This document shows, piece by piece, positions 11,961 to 24,658 of a stretch of DNA of 64,000 nt; the stretch's first letter is position 1; each line of letters begins with the position of its first letter. Under the pieces are notes generated by a model. It was not told where the DNA came from. It made no database searches and saw only the letters and a program-made list of their open reading frames with translations. Origin of the DNA: Mucor racemosus (taxonomy: Eukaryota > Mucoromycota > Mucoromycetes > Mucorales > Mucoraceae); NCBI GenBank assembly GCA_027405735.1, contig JAPEHQ010000013.1:992001-1056000 (forward strand), read 5' to 3'. Both the position numbers and the translations under genes were made by a program.

Positions 11961-13439
11961 TTTATGATGATTAATTTAAAGAATAAAGTAATAGAAAAGC
12001 ATCATTATCATGTTCTTGGTTATATAAGAAATCTTAAGAGTGTCACATACATCTTTGTTCGCCATCAGCTTACATATACAGATATATAAAACAGAAAATA
12101 AAAAAGCGATTTCACATGGCACCATTAAATCTGCATATTGCGAAACAATATATAAAACACTTACAGTTCTGAAATTGCGAGTATTCAGTGTAACATAAGT
12201 GTGTTTATGCCTAGTTTGGTCATTTTTGTATAATATTCTTTCAGGATTTCATCATTGTGGACTTTTTGATCACTTAAACTTTGTGTTTCCTGGACACCAA
12301 ATCTCACAAACATTATTTGATAGCTTAATATTAATCTTGTTAAAACCTAACTGCCTAGTATAACGTCTATATTGTTATAGACCCACGGAGCAAACGGAGG
12401 GAAGGTCTGTGTGCAAGTAACAAACAAATTCTGTGTCACTTGAGGGAAGGTTTATCATTATTAGAAACAGCCTAACCACTAATTCATGCAAAAAAAAAGA
12501 AAAGATAAGAATAAGCACCATGTATGTTCATTTTAGGAAACTATAAAGTAGATATGGATAAATACAATATAGAATGCAAGATGTAGATAGAGTTTCATTA
12601 GTACCGTATGCATCATATCATAGATGAGAAAAATAGACTGATTATTCTCTGGTGATGATGTTGTATTAGTAATCCAAAAGTAAAGCGTATTACTGTGAAA
12701 ATAAGACGCAATATTAATGTGTGCATATTCACAAATATTCTATGTTGTAGATCATTGCAATCGTCCCATCTAATACTATGGTAACATGAATGGTTTTATA
12801 TGTGCCCTCTGTAAATGTTTTTTCAACAGGAAGAATAAAAAAAGCTAATCTATTTGTGTTCAATGAAACGTTCTTATTGAGAATTGTGCCATAATACCAT
12901 TGATTTAGTAGTGCATATAATTATTTTTGATTACAAATACAAATATATTAATGTAACTGTCTAATGAAAATTAATGCTAGTAACAACAAAGCTGTAATTG
13001 CGAATAGAATTTTTGATTAGAATTACTTTTAACGATACATAATGATACAGGTTCTAAGAGTTAAAATAGATATATTCTGTACATACATTTCAAAGAACCA
13101 TATATGACTATTGAAGGTAAAAAGCAATTTTTTTTAAAAAAAGTAATATTCTTACCAAACAGATTAACCTTAATGGCTAGTTTTTACCCATAAAGCCAAA
13201 TAAAATTGGAAGGCTAATGCTAGTACTGCTGGTTTATCATAATCTTAGTTTTGCATTAGTTATGGCATTGTATCTTGAGTAATAATCCTTTGAAAAGTGT
13301 GCTTAACAGCAAATACTGAAGGGGCAATTTCGCCGTACATTAATATGGTATTCAATGCTCAATGCAATATGATTAGATGTTGAATCAAGAAAATTTGACA
13401 TTTAGGAATAATAAGGCTGATTATTCAAGCAGATATATA
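11961..13439. other. Non-coding stretch between FMO gene and kelch relic
   Basis: AT-rich, no reading frame with recognisable protein features. It presumably contains the FMO promoter next to 11960. No repeat shared with the other families was noticed. Confidence 0.45.
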
Positions 13440-13815
13440 TATATATTGCATCTATTACTCAAGTATGGGTAGTTGTAGTTCATGATGTCGTAAACTCACC
13501 ATTAATAGCCATAGCATCAACATCATCATACATAGATATTTAAGCATTGCCTCTTCCTCCAGATATAATAACATCTCCTTCTACATATCATAATATTTGT
13601 CAATCATTGTTAATTGCGGTACTATGAAATACGTTAAGATCTAGTACTAGTAAAGTAGTATCAGCTTCCAATCCAAAAGCGGGTAAATGCCCACCAAAGT
13701 AATAGATTTTTCCTTTCAGAAATGCATAGCTTTTAGATCTTTTAGGTAATGATGCCACAGATTCGACATTTGGAATTAAAATGTTGGTAGCTGTTAGTAA
13801 AAAAAATAAATTCAA
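13440..13815 (-). pseudogene. Kelch-repeat protein relic
   Basis: A minus-strand frame from the ATG at 13815 encodes 71 aa. It has a hydrophobic N-terminus (possible secretion signal) followed by one kelch-like blade with the sequence KIYYFGG and a LLVLDL strand, and then stops. Downstream, in a shifted frame near 13545-13590, a second kelch-like piece (GDVIISGGRG) survives between stops. Kelch/galactose-oxidase-type secreted proteins normally have five or more blades, so this looks like the 5' remnant of a dead gene. A short functional protein is less likely. Confidence 0.6.
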
Positions 13816-14414
13816 ATGTCTTCATATCAAAGATTTGCATAAATGAAAAGGTGTTTTTACATTTATTGACCATGATATGTATTTATATATAAAGAGATAT
13901 AAGCAAAGTTAAGCTTGGTATATCTGTTTGTTTGAGATTTATTTACGTATGTACATTCATCATTGTTGAAATATTGCTTTGATCAGGTAAATCAAGATCT
14001 ATACAATCTAGATAAAAGCCTAATACATAAAGAGTCTTTAAGCAAACATTTTTACTTGTTTAATAAATTAATACAGCCACATCAATCAAATCTAGATATA
14101 AGAATGCCATATTATACAAAGATTTATGGACATTTATATTGTCTATATTACAAATCACCATCTATATGATGAAGAAACAAAGTGCCAACCAAATATTAAG
14201 AAGATCGTTTGACACGATACAATTGGCTTACAAACCCTCTTATTTATTTCTTTGCCTGCAAAGAGAAAAAGGAGTGGATAATTACATATGTATCACTTTT
14301 GAGCCTAAAACTACAAGGTGTCTCCGTATTTGTGTGGCCAAAATAAAAGAAAACTGTCGGATTCGACTTTACATGGATATCAATATTACAAATAAAACAA
14401 CTAAATTTATTAAT
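13816..14414. other. Non-coding stretch
   Basis: AT-rich spacer between the kelch relic and the 3' end of the dioxygenase gene. Plus-strand open frames here (13963-14570) have no protein-like composition, and their right part is antisense to the last dioxygenase exon. Confidence 0.4.
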
Positions 14415-15760
14415 TTAAACAAGTCTGAATGTAGCCTCAAGAGGGAATATTTCTTCATGCTCATTATGATAGATATGGTTCCAAGTGGATTCCAATTGAG
14501 GAGGAAGTTTCCAGGCATTTTCAGGATGAAGCCAATGACGAAGAAGATGGCGACTAAAAAATCAAAATGATGAGTATATGTAAACATGCAAAAGAAGAAA
14601 AAAAAAAAAAAGATATATCAAAACTTACGTATTTTTCTCACTATCAGTGTATCCATCACGAGCATGGAAAATGGACAAATTGTTAATGTATTGAATATCA
14701 CCTTTTTGGAAATTTACGCCCAAATTTACTTTTTCAGCAGTGAAATGAAGAGCATCCAATGCCTCGGCTTGGGCTTCAGTAATTGGAGGAATATCTTCAC
14801 GACGAGGATTCTTACCAAAACCAGTAAAATTACGACGAGCATATTGAATGATCAATTTGTTGTCAACATAGTAGAGAAGAGGACGTAAAAAATAAGGCTC
14901 TTTTTCCTTATTAAGATCACTACATATGGTGTTATTTAATATGTATATCAAATAGCATGTCTAAAAAAAAACCTACGCTTGGAATGGCCAATCTTGGGAT
15001 AAAGTATGAATCAAATCAGGGCGAGTCTTTGCTAATTCATTATAGACGGTCCAACTGGATGCAATACGAGATTTACCACCTTCTTCAGCAACGCCAATGG
15101 CATAAAGAGAGATAATATCACCAGCATCGGTGTGATAAACTTGATGGTCATTGGTAAATGCGGGAGCAGTGATTTCATCTAAACCCCTTTCAGGAACAAG
15201 ATCTTTGATGTGTGCTACATAATAAAATCCAATATTTAGCATTCAATACTAGTAAAGTGTAACTAATTAAGCTTACCAATAGTATGACGACCCTGAAGAC
15301 CACGCTTGCCAACATAAGCAGAGATACCTGTATAGGCAATGATATTTTGAGTACGAGTGTAATTATCAGGATTCAAACCACGGATGACAATGAATCCTCG
15401 GCCTTCAACAACATTTTCTTCAGTCAATGTTTTGATTTTAGCACCAAAAGTAGGCAAAGAAAATGTTTCCTTGCTAATTGCAGAGAAATGCTTCTCAGTT
15501 GCTTCAAAATCATGGACAGCTTCATCGATTTCCTTGAGCTCGGCTTCAGAAAGTTCATAAACCCATTCAGATTCCTTGCCTTCATAATCAGAACCCTTCC
15601 AGAGCTTAGGACCTTCTAATTGAGCGGGAAAACCTTCAGGTAAGTCTTTTTCGAGCTGTTCTTCAGCTAAACGACGAGCAACTCTGTTCTTGTAGTTGAC
15701 TCTGTCAGGCAAGTATGTAAAATCAGGTTGAGATGAGTTTTGTAATTGAATAGTAGGCAT
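14415..15760 (-). CDS. TauD/TfdA-family 2-oxoglutarate-dependent dioxygenase
   Basis: Four exons (15760-15277, 15214-14977, 14919-14629, 14553-14415); 383 aa. The Fe(II) ligands of the HxD...H triad are visible: His189-Thr-Asp191 in VYHTDAGD and the distal His326 in FHARDGY. The 2-oxoglutarate-binding Arg is in RHLLRHW (339-345). The family hydroxylates organic substrates; fungal members include sulfonate/taurine dioxygenases (JLP1 type) that release sulfite, but some act on other acids, so the substrate is a guess. The gene is divergent from a MUP1-like amino acid permease whose start is about 550 bp away, so the two may share a promoter region. An FMO gene lies downstream on the same strand. 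Confidence 0.9.
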
Positions 15761-16311
15761 TTTGTATGTATCTTAATTGTTTGATAGTTAGAAGAAAAAA
15801 ACTGAAATTTGGCAGTTGTATTTATGTATGTTGAATGAGTATGATTCATAATATGAGGAAAGATTTTGATTAATAATCCAAAGTTGAGCTAAATGATGTA
15901 TTGTAGAATACATCTAGATTTGACGTGATCATTTGTATATCAGCTGAACAAAGCTTTCTACCAAGTTATTTACACACGCGCATAGTAATCTCGGTTTACA
16001 AAAAGCTCAAGTCGAGTTTTACCTTTTATAAACATGTACAATTTCAACTCTAGATGAGGCAATTTGGTGTAACCATGCAAGATAACATTTAGATTTAATA
16101 TTATTAAAATGGCGTGAACCTATACAATGAATTTCACCATGTTATATTATATACATACACAATTATTTTGTTTAGTTCTGAATAGATGGATGTACTATTT
16201 TTTTTAATGGCGTAACAACTATCAAACATTTCGTATTAGTTGTATTTTATAAAAAGAGAGGTTATTTTGAAACTTTTCCTTTCTTGCATTACATTTCTCT
16301 ATCTTACAATA
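15761..16311. promoter_or_regulatory. Divergent intergenic region between dioxygenase and permease
   Basis: A 551-bp AT-rich spacer between two head-to-head starts (15760 minus, 16312 plus). It must hold both promoters. No specific binding site was identified with confidence. No gene is seen in it. Confidence 0.5.
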
Positions 16312-18209
16312 ATGCCAAGTTCAAGTATCTCGTTTAATAGTAACAGCGTCGATATTAGTAGTAGTTCTGTCAAGAAGGCTGTGCCTCAACAGATTGAAAA
16401 TTTATCTCCTTTGGCTGTTGGAGACCAAAAACTAAATAGACATTTAGGCTATTTTAGTGGTACTTCAATGAATGGTATGTATCCATACTCCATATAAACA
16501 CTTTCAAAGCTAATTCTTCATGATAGTCGGCATGATTATTGGCACTGGTATCTTTTCTAATCCTTCATTCATCTTGGTTAATTGTGGTTCTGGGGGTATG
16601 ATGTTAATCCTGTGGGTAGTCGGGGCTATTTTTGCTGGTACTGGTGTTTGGAATTATCTAGAACTCGGTACAATGCTTCCCAGAAGGTATATATTATTAA
16701 ATGTAAAATAATGTGTGCAATAAACTAATGATTCAAATAGTGGTGGTGAGCAAGAATACCTTGGTTATCAGTACCCAAATCCAAAACAACTGGTTTCATT
16801 TGTATTTCTCATTCTGGTGGGTATATTTGGTCGTTCATCTGGTTTAGCACAGGTATTTATTACCTCGTAAAACATTGACATTATCAAAAAAGTTAACGCT
16901 TAATTAGGGCGCTACAGTCTTTGGTAATAACATTATCTATGCTATTGGTGGCCCATCATACACAAATAATTGGGGAGCTAGAGGCTTTGCCGTGTTTTGC
17001 TTGACATTTTGGCTTGTACTCAACATTCTTTCTGCCAAATTTGCTGTTCGTACAAACAACTTTTTTACCGTCTTGAAGATTGGATTGTTGTTATTACTGA
17101 TTTGCGTTGGATTTGCTGGTCTTTCTGGACGTTTACCTAATCAACCCGATATTGCTTATAACTTCTCATTTGACGGTACATTGAATAATGCCGGTTCTTA
17201 TGCCAATGCAATTTACTATGTTATTTATGCTTATGGTGGTTGGTATAATTTAAATTACGTCTTGGATGAGCTTAAAGATCCCATCGAGAACTTACCTCGT
17301 TGTGCCATTTCTGCTCTTTCTTTGACAACTATTTTGTATCTTTTAGCAAATGTCGCGTATCTTGCTGTATTGCCTGTTTCTGTCATTAAATCATCTAATT
17401 TAACTGTTGCTGCTAATTTGTTCAATACTGCATTTGGTGGTGTATTTGGTGGTCGTGTCTTGCCTGTTCTTGTAGGTTGCTCATCGTTTGGGTTTGTAGG
17501 TGTCATCTATTATTCTGGATCGAGAGTTGTCCTTGAGGCATCTCGTAAAGGTTTTTTGCCATTTGACAGATTCTTTTCCAAAGTGCATCCTAAACTACAA
17601 ACACCTATTAATTCATTGGTATTGCTGTATCTTTTTGCATTGGTATTCTTGTTGGCTCCTCCTCCAGGATCTGTATTCCAATTTATTGTTGCCTTGTCTG
17701 GTTATAGTGGTTACTTTTTCATGGCCTTGAGCGTTATTGGCTTACTTATCTTGAGGCGTACAGAACCCGATGCTAAACGTCCAATTCGTGTACCATTTGT
17801 CATTTCCATCTTGTTTATCGCCGTCTGTTTCTATACTTTAGTGTTCGTATTTGTACCACCAGACTCGAAACCAGAAGGCTATCCTTATTATCGTAAGTTT
17901 TGCATAATCTCACAAAATATGATGTCTTTCTTATTAATCCAAAATCATATGTATCTAGTTCCATATCTTATCACTATAGCTCTTGGCATTGTATCTGTTG
18001 GGCTTTGGTACTACAAGATTATTTACAAGAATGCGCTAGATTCATCCTATAATGCAGAAATTAAATTGGATGGTCAACAAGAACTATTTGATGATGTCTA
18101 TAAAAATCACGCTAGTTCAATTTCTGCTACTGATATTGCATCTATCGATAGCAATGATCTTGATAATAAAAGCATTCATCATGCTGAAGTGCGAGCTCAA
18201 CTTAAATAA
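16312..18209 (+). CDS. Amino acid permease, MUP1/LAT-like (APC superfamily)
   Basis: Five exons (16312-16474, 16527-16686, 16741-16852, 16908-17892, 17959-18209); 556 aa. After a Ser-rich cytosolic N-terminus, the first membrane segment carries the APC signature GMIIGTGIF. About twelve hydrophobic segments follow, with ELGTMLPRSGGEQEYL after TM2, then YAYGGWYNLNYV and the loop KDPIENLPR typical of high-affinity methionine permeases (Mup1) and L-type transporters. It is expected in the plasma membrane. The substrate may be methionine or another neutral amino acid. The last intron (66 nt) is a multiple of three and free of stops, so its retention would still give a full-length protein with 22 extra residues. 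Confidence 0.88.
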
Positions 18210-18496
18210 CTTATATATAAATATCATTTTATCATTTACTTCACAATATCTACATGCAATAATATATAAAGCTAATAAAATACCTAACTTAGTATCCAAA
18301 AACTGGTCGATAAGACAAAGCATTTTTTGAGTGTAAAACATACAGTCTTGTTGAGGTTTCCAATCATTCTGAGCTATATTCAATAGCTTGAAAATACAAT
18401 CGGGAAACTTTTATTTCAAAGCTTTCTAAAACTGGGAAGTACCGAGTACCACTTTTCTATAGCCAATACCATACCAAACAATTTTTAAAGTATAAC

Positions 18497-19745
18497 TTAG
18501 ACATTGTTAAATACATATGAATTGGTCATATTATGCTATATGTTTCTGAATTTATTTTATATTTGACAAAAGTCGTCAAAACACGTAAAGTTCATTATTT
18601 TTCCTTTAAAAACTGAGTCTCACTTTTCTTCTCTGCTCTATCCTTTTTTTTCACTAAATGATACCAGAAAAAAGTTATATGCAAATGTACCTGAGATGTT
18701 CAAATTTAATCTGAAAACGCGTATCCAGAAATATCCTATTGCTAGCAGTTGGTATGAATTTTTTAGTGCTAATGTTTCAGATTTTTCCACGTATTTCACT
18801 GCTAAAATCAAAAACTTTGAAGCATCATATCTCTACAGAAAATTAAGCTACACTGATAATTTTTGATAATAGAACTTACTTGTTTTAAAATACTCTATAA
18901 CATATTACAGTATAAAAAATTCTGAACAATTTTATTTTTTCATTTTTTATCATTTTTGCAATAGATTCCAAAATATTCGCTAAGTGGAGCAGCATTTTCT
19001 TTAAATTCATGACATCAATTCCTCGTTGAGCTCTCTTGTGCTCAATTTAGTTTATTTCAAAATATTGATTTTTCGTGGAGATATCCTCAAAAACGTGTTT
19101 AAAGAGATATTTTCGTTTCTACCTTCAATTTTCCCCCTACATACCCTCATCCCAAATTCTAAATTTGAAAAAAAAACAGATAAAAATCTCGCTTTCTCTA
19201 CGAGAAATGTAGTTAGAAGATTCAGTGATGGCTGGATCGATAGATAATTTTGCTGTACATTATTGCAAAAAAAAACTTACATGTAATAATTCAGTTACAT
19301 TATATAAACAAATCGCATATATAAATAACAACCAAGAACGGATCAATTGCATATTAATGAATTTATCTGTCCTTTCTCCTCCCTTTTATATTTATAACCA
19401 CAATCCAAAATTTCAAATAAATATATATTATTACTTATCTATCATTATTACTTATAACTTATAACCAATTATTATATAATCCCATATAATCAATCATAGG
19501 TAATAATCGTATACTAGTAATAGCAATTACAATTAGTAACACCAACCTCTCATAATCAATCATAGAATCAAAGTCATTCATATAATCCTCCATATTATAT
19601 ATTCAGATTGACAACCAATTGATCTATTACATTACATTTGAAACACGTTTGTAAAAAGTGATGTATATTTTCGTATAACCTCCAAAATTTAAATTGTATT
19701 TTACGCAAAATTTAATGTCAAACATTTATTTGAATTTTGAATGCA
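18497..19745 (-). repeat. Dispersed repeat R1, copy B (left end truncated, interrupted)
   Basis: The reverse complement matches copy A from about 640 to 1540. The right edge is at about 18497 (CTTAGACATTG read on plus). The left ~600 bp seen in copies A and C are missing. About 370 bp at 19265-19635, absent from copy C, appear inserted. The core reading frame is open on the opposite strand. Confidence 0.65.
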
Positions 19746-19857
19746 GATATTTAGGAACCATTTGTAAGTACTAACTCAAGCTGGTTCTACTAGTAAAGCA
19801 TGAAACAAATTAGCTTAAGATAAAGAGAGTAAAAAAAAAACAATAATAGGTTCTTGT

Positions 19858-21640
19858 AATACCCATGTTTATGTTTATGATGACGTTAGAGAAGTAAGAC
19901 GAAAAATTAATGTAAATCAAACGTTTCAATTATTATCCTATATTTTATTTCAAGGTGGCAACTTCTAAGCTTGATAATTGGAGCCTGTTACAAAAGAAAA
20001 TCTCTTCTATGATCCCAAATCAAGGAAATCGTAATAGAAGAAAATAATTATAAAAAGGTTCACTATATTTATTCAAGGAATGGAGCTCATGGTTTTTACG
20101 TACGGAATGATGAAGACCATAATTTGATCTTTGAGCAAATGTTCTTTGGAACTATGCCTTTCACTACATCTTCCAGGATTCAAGCTTCTTAAACTTTTCA
20201 ATGGTGCATTGTGCAGTAAATAGCGATATTGTTTACTAAAAATATAAAAATAAAAAGCGGTAGAAATACAATTATAATCAGCTAAAGTTTTTATTGCAAA
20301 AGATTTCTGAAGATTTAAATAATTGAAAAAATATGAGAATATTTATGATTCGGAGAACTTGGATACCATCAGACTTGAATGGATTTATATTTAGTAATCT
20401 TCTAGTTTTGAGCACATTGTTATTGATTTAATATTTCAAGGGGTAAATCATGTAAAGCATTGGCCATAAGGGGTTGATGTCAAGTGTAACAATATTGGCC
20501 TTTGGGAAATGGTTGTTTATTATTGTTATATCTATTTTCTGTAACCTTGAATTAAGAGGTAATTTTTTATATGCTTGAATCTTATTTATATTGATAGTGC
20601 AACTTCAATATAGATGAGCAGTTGACTAAACTGATATTTTTGTTTATTATTATTATTGATTTGGATAAAATCCTGTTTTGATATACAGTATATGTCATTT
20701 GTGTAATTGATTGCATCGTGATCAAGGGTGCTATCATCTACACGACATGTATGGTTCAAAAAGGTATTTCATGTTTTTAGCATGCGTTTGTTATTGTGTT
20801 CAATTGAAGCGTTTGTTTATTATTGTTGCTTATATTCAAGTGGCATCATATTTTATGAGAAACACTTGGAAATTAGGTTATTTTATTATTATAAAGCGTT
20901 TTTAGTATGTATTTCCACTGCACATTGTAAGCTGTACGTGTAATATAAATCAACTCTAGCGCAATAATTAGAACGTAAAACTATATTCTCATCAAATAAA
21001 CTACCTCCAATTATTTACAGGTGTAAGTATTTACAGTAATAACCTTGAATCAAGCGGGTACAGCATCGTAAATGCTGAAGAAGTTCTCAAATATCGTAAA
21101 ATCTCTTATTTTTCAGATTTTCAGGGCTTATAAGCAGAATATTAATTTTAAAAATTATTCTTGTCCAGATCATCAATTTCGACATTTTCCAATTTTTTTT
21201 TCTGATTTTGCAAATCTAGAGTTGATTATATTACCAATTATAAAAACAAAAATATACACATGTACCAAATTGAATGCTCTATTTGCTCAATAAAAAATAA
21301 CAAAATTTTTTATTGCAAAATATTACATGAAAATCCTTTAACCAAAAAACCGTTTTTCGGGCAAAAGTACAAAATTTTATTATTTAACATTTAATATTAA
21401 GCTTTTATAAAATGGATATTAATTATATCTACAATTTTTTCTCACAATGTAGTATATTTAAGCGTTGATTTTGGCATCAAAATTGAATATTTCTGTTTTT
21501 TGATCAAAATCATGAGTGTTGGTAAGGCTAAAATGAGCCCCGAAAATGTCCGCTACAAAAACTGAATTTTCAGACCGTACGTGATTAAATATAAGAAAAG
21601 TTTAAAAAAAAACCGCTTTTTTATTTAAAACTTGGATATA
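19858..21640 (+). repeat. Dispersed repeat R2, copy 2, apparently split by a ~1 kb insertion
   Basis: 19858-19925 matches the first 70 bp of copy 1 (CATGTTTATGTTTATGA to AATGTAAATCAA). 20936-21640 matches the remainder, starting at AATATAAATCAA. The overlap word TAATRTAAATCAA is present on both sides of 19926-20935, as a target-site duplication would be. The intervening 1 kb shows no coding frame. Alternatively these are two independent fragments. Confidence 0.6.
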
Positions 21641-22075
21641 TCATACGCACATGCAGTAACTTGCTGGATATAGATCGGAAAGCCTTAATTTGGATATGAT
21701 TCCGCATAAAAGTAAGGAAACATTGGACTGATTAGACTCCATGCAATAAATTAAATGCAAAAATAATCTATCTAATGAAATTGTAGACATTTGAATTACA
21801 TTTTGCAGGCAAGGTTTTTCTTGATTTGTAAAAATGAGCATTTTTGCATGCAAGAACAGAGTTCTTGACATCATGTTCCGGTGACTGTGTTGGCTTGATG
21901 GCTTGATTGGGTATGAAAGAAAACTGAAGTTTTTTTTTCAATTTGATAAAAACCAAGAGGAGAGTCAAAATAAAAGGATATTATCTTGGTTCTATCAATT
22001 TGTAAAGCTTTTCTTTTTAATTTTTATAATCTCCTTTCATTGCTCTAGATAATCTGTTATTTAGAAAGGATTAAG

Positions 22076-23829
22076 ATGAGTCAATTACCTACTTCAATAG
22101 CACCATTGTTAAGTACGATAGCGCCTAATCCAGCCACTCAATCTACAACAAATTCAATAAATAGACCTACTACGAATGCAAAAATGGTAATGAATCCTAG
22201 TCAAATACAAAGAAACAAATTGCAAAATGTACCTGCATTTTTAAATAAATTGTACAAGTAAGTAATTCAGGAACCAATTTCGTTGCCTAGCAACCGATTA
22301 ACATTAATTCCTTTTTTAGTATGGTAGATGATCATACCACAGATGAACTTATACGTTGGTCCGACGATGGGTTGTCTTTTATCGTTGTTCGACATGAAGA
22401 ATTTGCAAAGAAAGTTTTGCCTCGCTTCTTTAAGCATAGTAATTTCTCTTCTTTTGTACGTCAATTAAACATGTATGGATTTCATAAAGTACCTCATCTT
22501 CAAAATGGTGTATTAAGTACTGAAGGAGAATCAGAACGCTGGGAATTCAGCAACCAACATTTTCAACGTAACCAACCTGATTTATTATTATTAGTTACTA
22601 GAAAGAAAGGACGTGATCCAGAAGAAAAAGAAACAGGAACCGTCGACTTACACCACATTTTAGATGAAATTGCTGCCATCAAAAAGCATCAAATGTCCAT
22701 TAGTAATGAATTAAAAAACGTACAAACTGACAATCAAGTGTTATGGCAAGAAAACATTGCTTCTAGAGAGCGTCACCATAGACATCAAGAGACGATTGAT
22801 AAGATTTTGAGATTTTTGGCCTCAGTTTTCTCTAGCGAAAAGAACAAACATGTTGTTATTCCTCGTAAACGACAGTTTTTATTAGGTGATGGTTCAAAAG
22901 AAGATCAAGAACAATCAAGTAGCCAAAACAATAAGAAAAGAGAACACAGTAGAATTGAAGATGTCGAAGATGAAAGCGACGAACAAATATCAAAATATGC
23001 TCGTAGATCACCACAATTTGATATATCAGAATTCGTTAATGATGCAAACGATTTACCACAACCTACTACATCTCCTTCACCTTCACCAACTCCTGCAACT
23101 GCAGACCTTGCAGCAGCTATAGCTCTTAACGATCAAACTAAAAAAGATACAGCTGCATCATTAGGTAAGTTTTAGAAAAATTTGGCTCATCGATTTTTTG
23201 ATGCTAAAAAATCTTTCTGTTCTAATTAGTGACAGTGCCTAGTTTGAATGCTACTGCATCTGCCATTGCGACACCTGCCAATAACAACAGCATAAACAAT
23301 ATTAACAGCAATTCATCAGCAACAATACCTGCCACACCCACTCCTGATCTTTCTTCTCTTTTAAATTTACCCCAATTTCAGGGCTTGGTTACTTTGGCAC
23401 AAACTAATCCAGCTTTATTTAATCAGCTTACAAATAGTAGTTATTTCGATGTACCTGCATCGACAGATGCATTTGTGAAATCCGAGGTTACTAGTCCTCC
23501 CAACCTTTCTAAATCTTCCACTCCAATTAGTACAACGCCTATCAATATAGGCACTCCTGCCTCAGCTCCTTCAACAGCCGAGGACTTGGAATCGAGTTTG
23601 AAATCCCTTGCCTCCGAACTAGGTTTTGAATCAGATAATAACAACCCAATGGATTATGTCAATATGGATGATTTCTTGAATACCTATAGTATGTGTTGAT
23701 GAATTACTAATTGGACAATGCTTACTGACTTTTTTTTTTTTTTTTTTTAATTTTATATTAGCACAACAACCCCCTTCATCTCCTTCTCTTGCTACTGTTG
23801 ACAATAATAATAATACAAAGACTGATTAA
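22076..23829 (+). CDS. Heat-shock-factor-type transcription factor
   Basis: Four exons (22076-22257, 22320-23164, 23230-23688, 23762-23829); 517 aa. The HSF DNA-binding domain covers about residues 51-155: it begins VPAFLNKLY, continues [13 protein letters not shown], and holds the recognition helix [16 protein letters not shown]. Exon 1/intron 1 interrupts it at Tyr-Asn/Met. A heptad-rich coiled coil (about 168-231) is the expected trimerisation region. The C-terminal half is Ser/Thr/Pro/Asn-rich with acidic patches, plausible activation sequence. It is a nuclear regulator binding nGAAn repeats. Intron 3 contains a run of about 20 T just before its acceptor. Whether it is the canonical Hsf1 or an Sfl1/Skn7-like relative cannot be settled here; no receiver domain is seen, which argues against Skn7. 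Confidence 0.92.
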
Positions 23830-24658
23830 GTACTTACATTTATACATATATTTCACTTTCTTTTTCCACTTTTTTCCCCTTTCTATATATTTTTTTTTAT
23901 TTAACCAATGACAATATCATTTCATAGAAATCATTACTCGCTCAATTCATAAAGCTCTTCTGAGAAAAAACAATTCAGGAAAAATCATATTATACATAAA
24001 AATGCCCCCCCCCCCTTCTTCTTCCTTCCCCTCCCTTTATTTTGCTTTCTTTGACATCCAAATATAAAAATTATCTGCTTTTCGCAACTATCACAGCATT
24101 TGTTATGCTATATCTTTTATGCATCAATGTTTAATGGGATTTTAATCAAAATAATTATTGCCAAAGTGTAAAAACACGCCCCATCCCCCATTGTCACCTT
24201 TAAAGAATTCTGATTATACAATGATGCTTATAAATCAGCTTTTGTTTACAACTAAATGAATCCTCAAAAGCAGAGGTACATACTGATATTTTTGATTTTA
24301 GTATATTATGATCCTGAAGATTAGGAATGTCAACTTTAACCTTGTGAAAGTTGCTGCTGTTGATATATTTAAACCTATGAGCTTTGTGTTCTCAGTGCAG
24401 GAATGGTGTTTGTATTGAATAATATTTAAGGGAGTATTTTAAAAATTCCCAGCAATTAATCGAATAAATAATACAAGCAAAAGACGTATTACAGAGGGCT
24501 AATAAATCTGGATCGGCTATTAATGAACGTTTGCATGAATCAATAAGCAGAAGCGAAGAAATTGCATAGGTGGCTTATGGACAGTCAATAGCCGCCTCTT
24601 GTTATCTTTGTTTGTGAACTACACCTGGCTTTAATAACAATTAACTTTTCTATATAAA
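23830..24658. other. Spacer between HSF-type and C2H2 genes
   Basis: Contains the HSF gene 3' end, a C-run of 11 at 24005-24015, and AT-rich sequence leading to the next start. No further gene is seen. Confidence 0.4.

Noticed and set aside
13963..14570. Plus-strand frames of 68 and 143 codons
   Set aside because: The second overlaps the last dioxygenase exon in antisense; neither has a recognisable domain or splice-supported extension.
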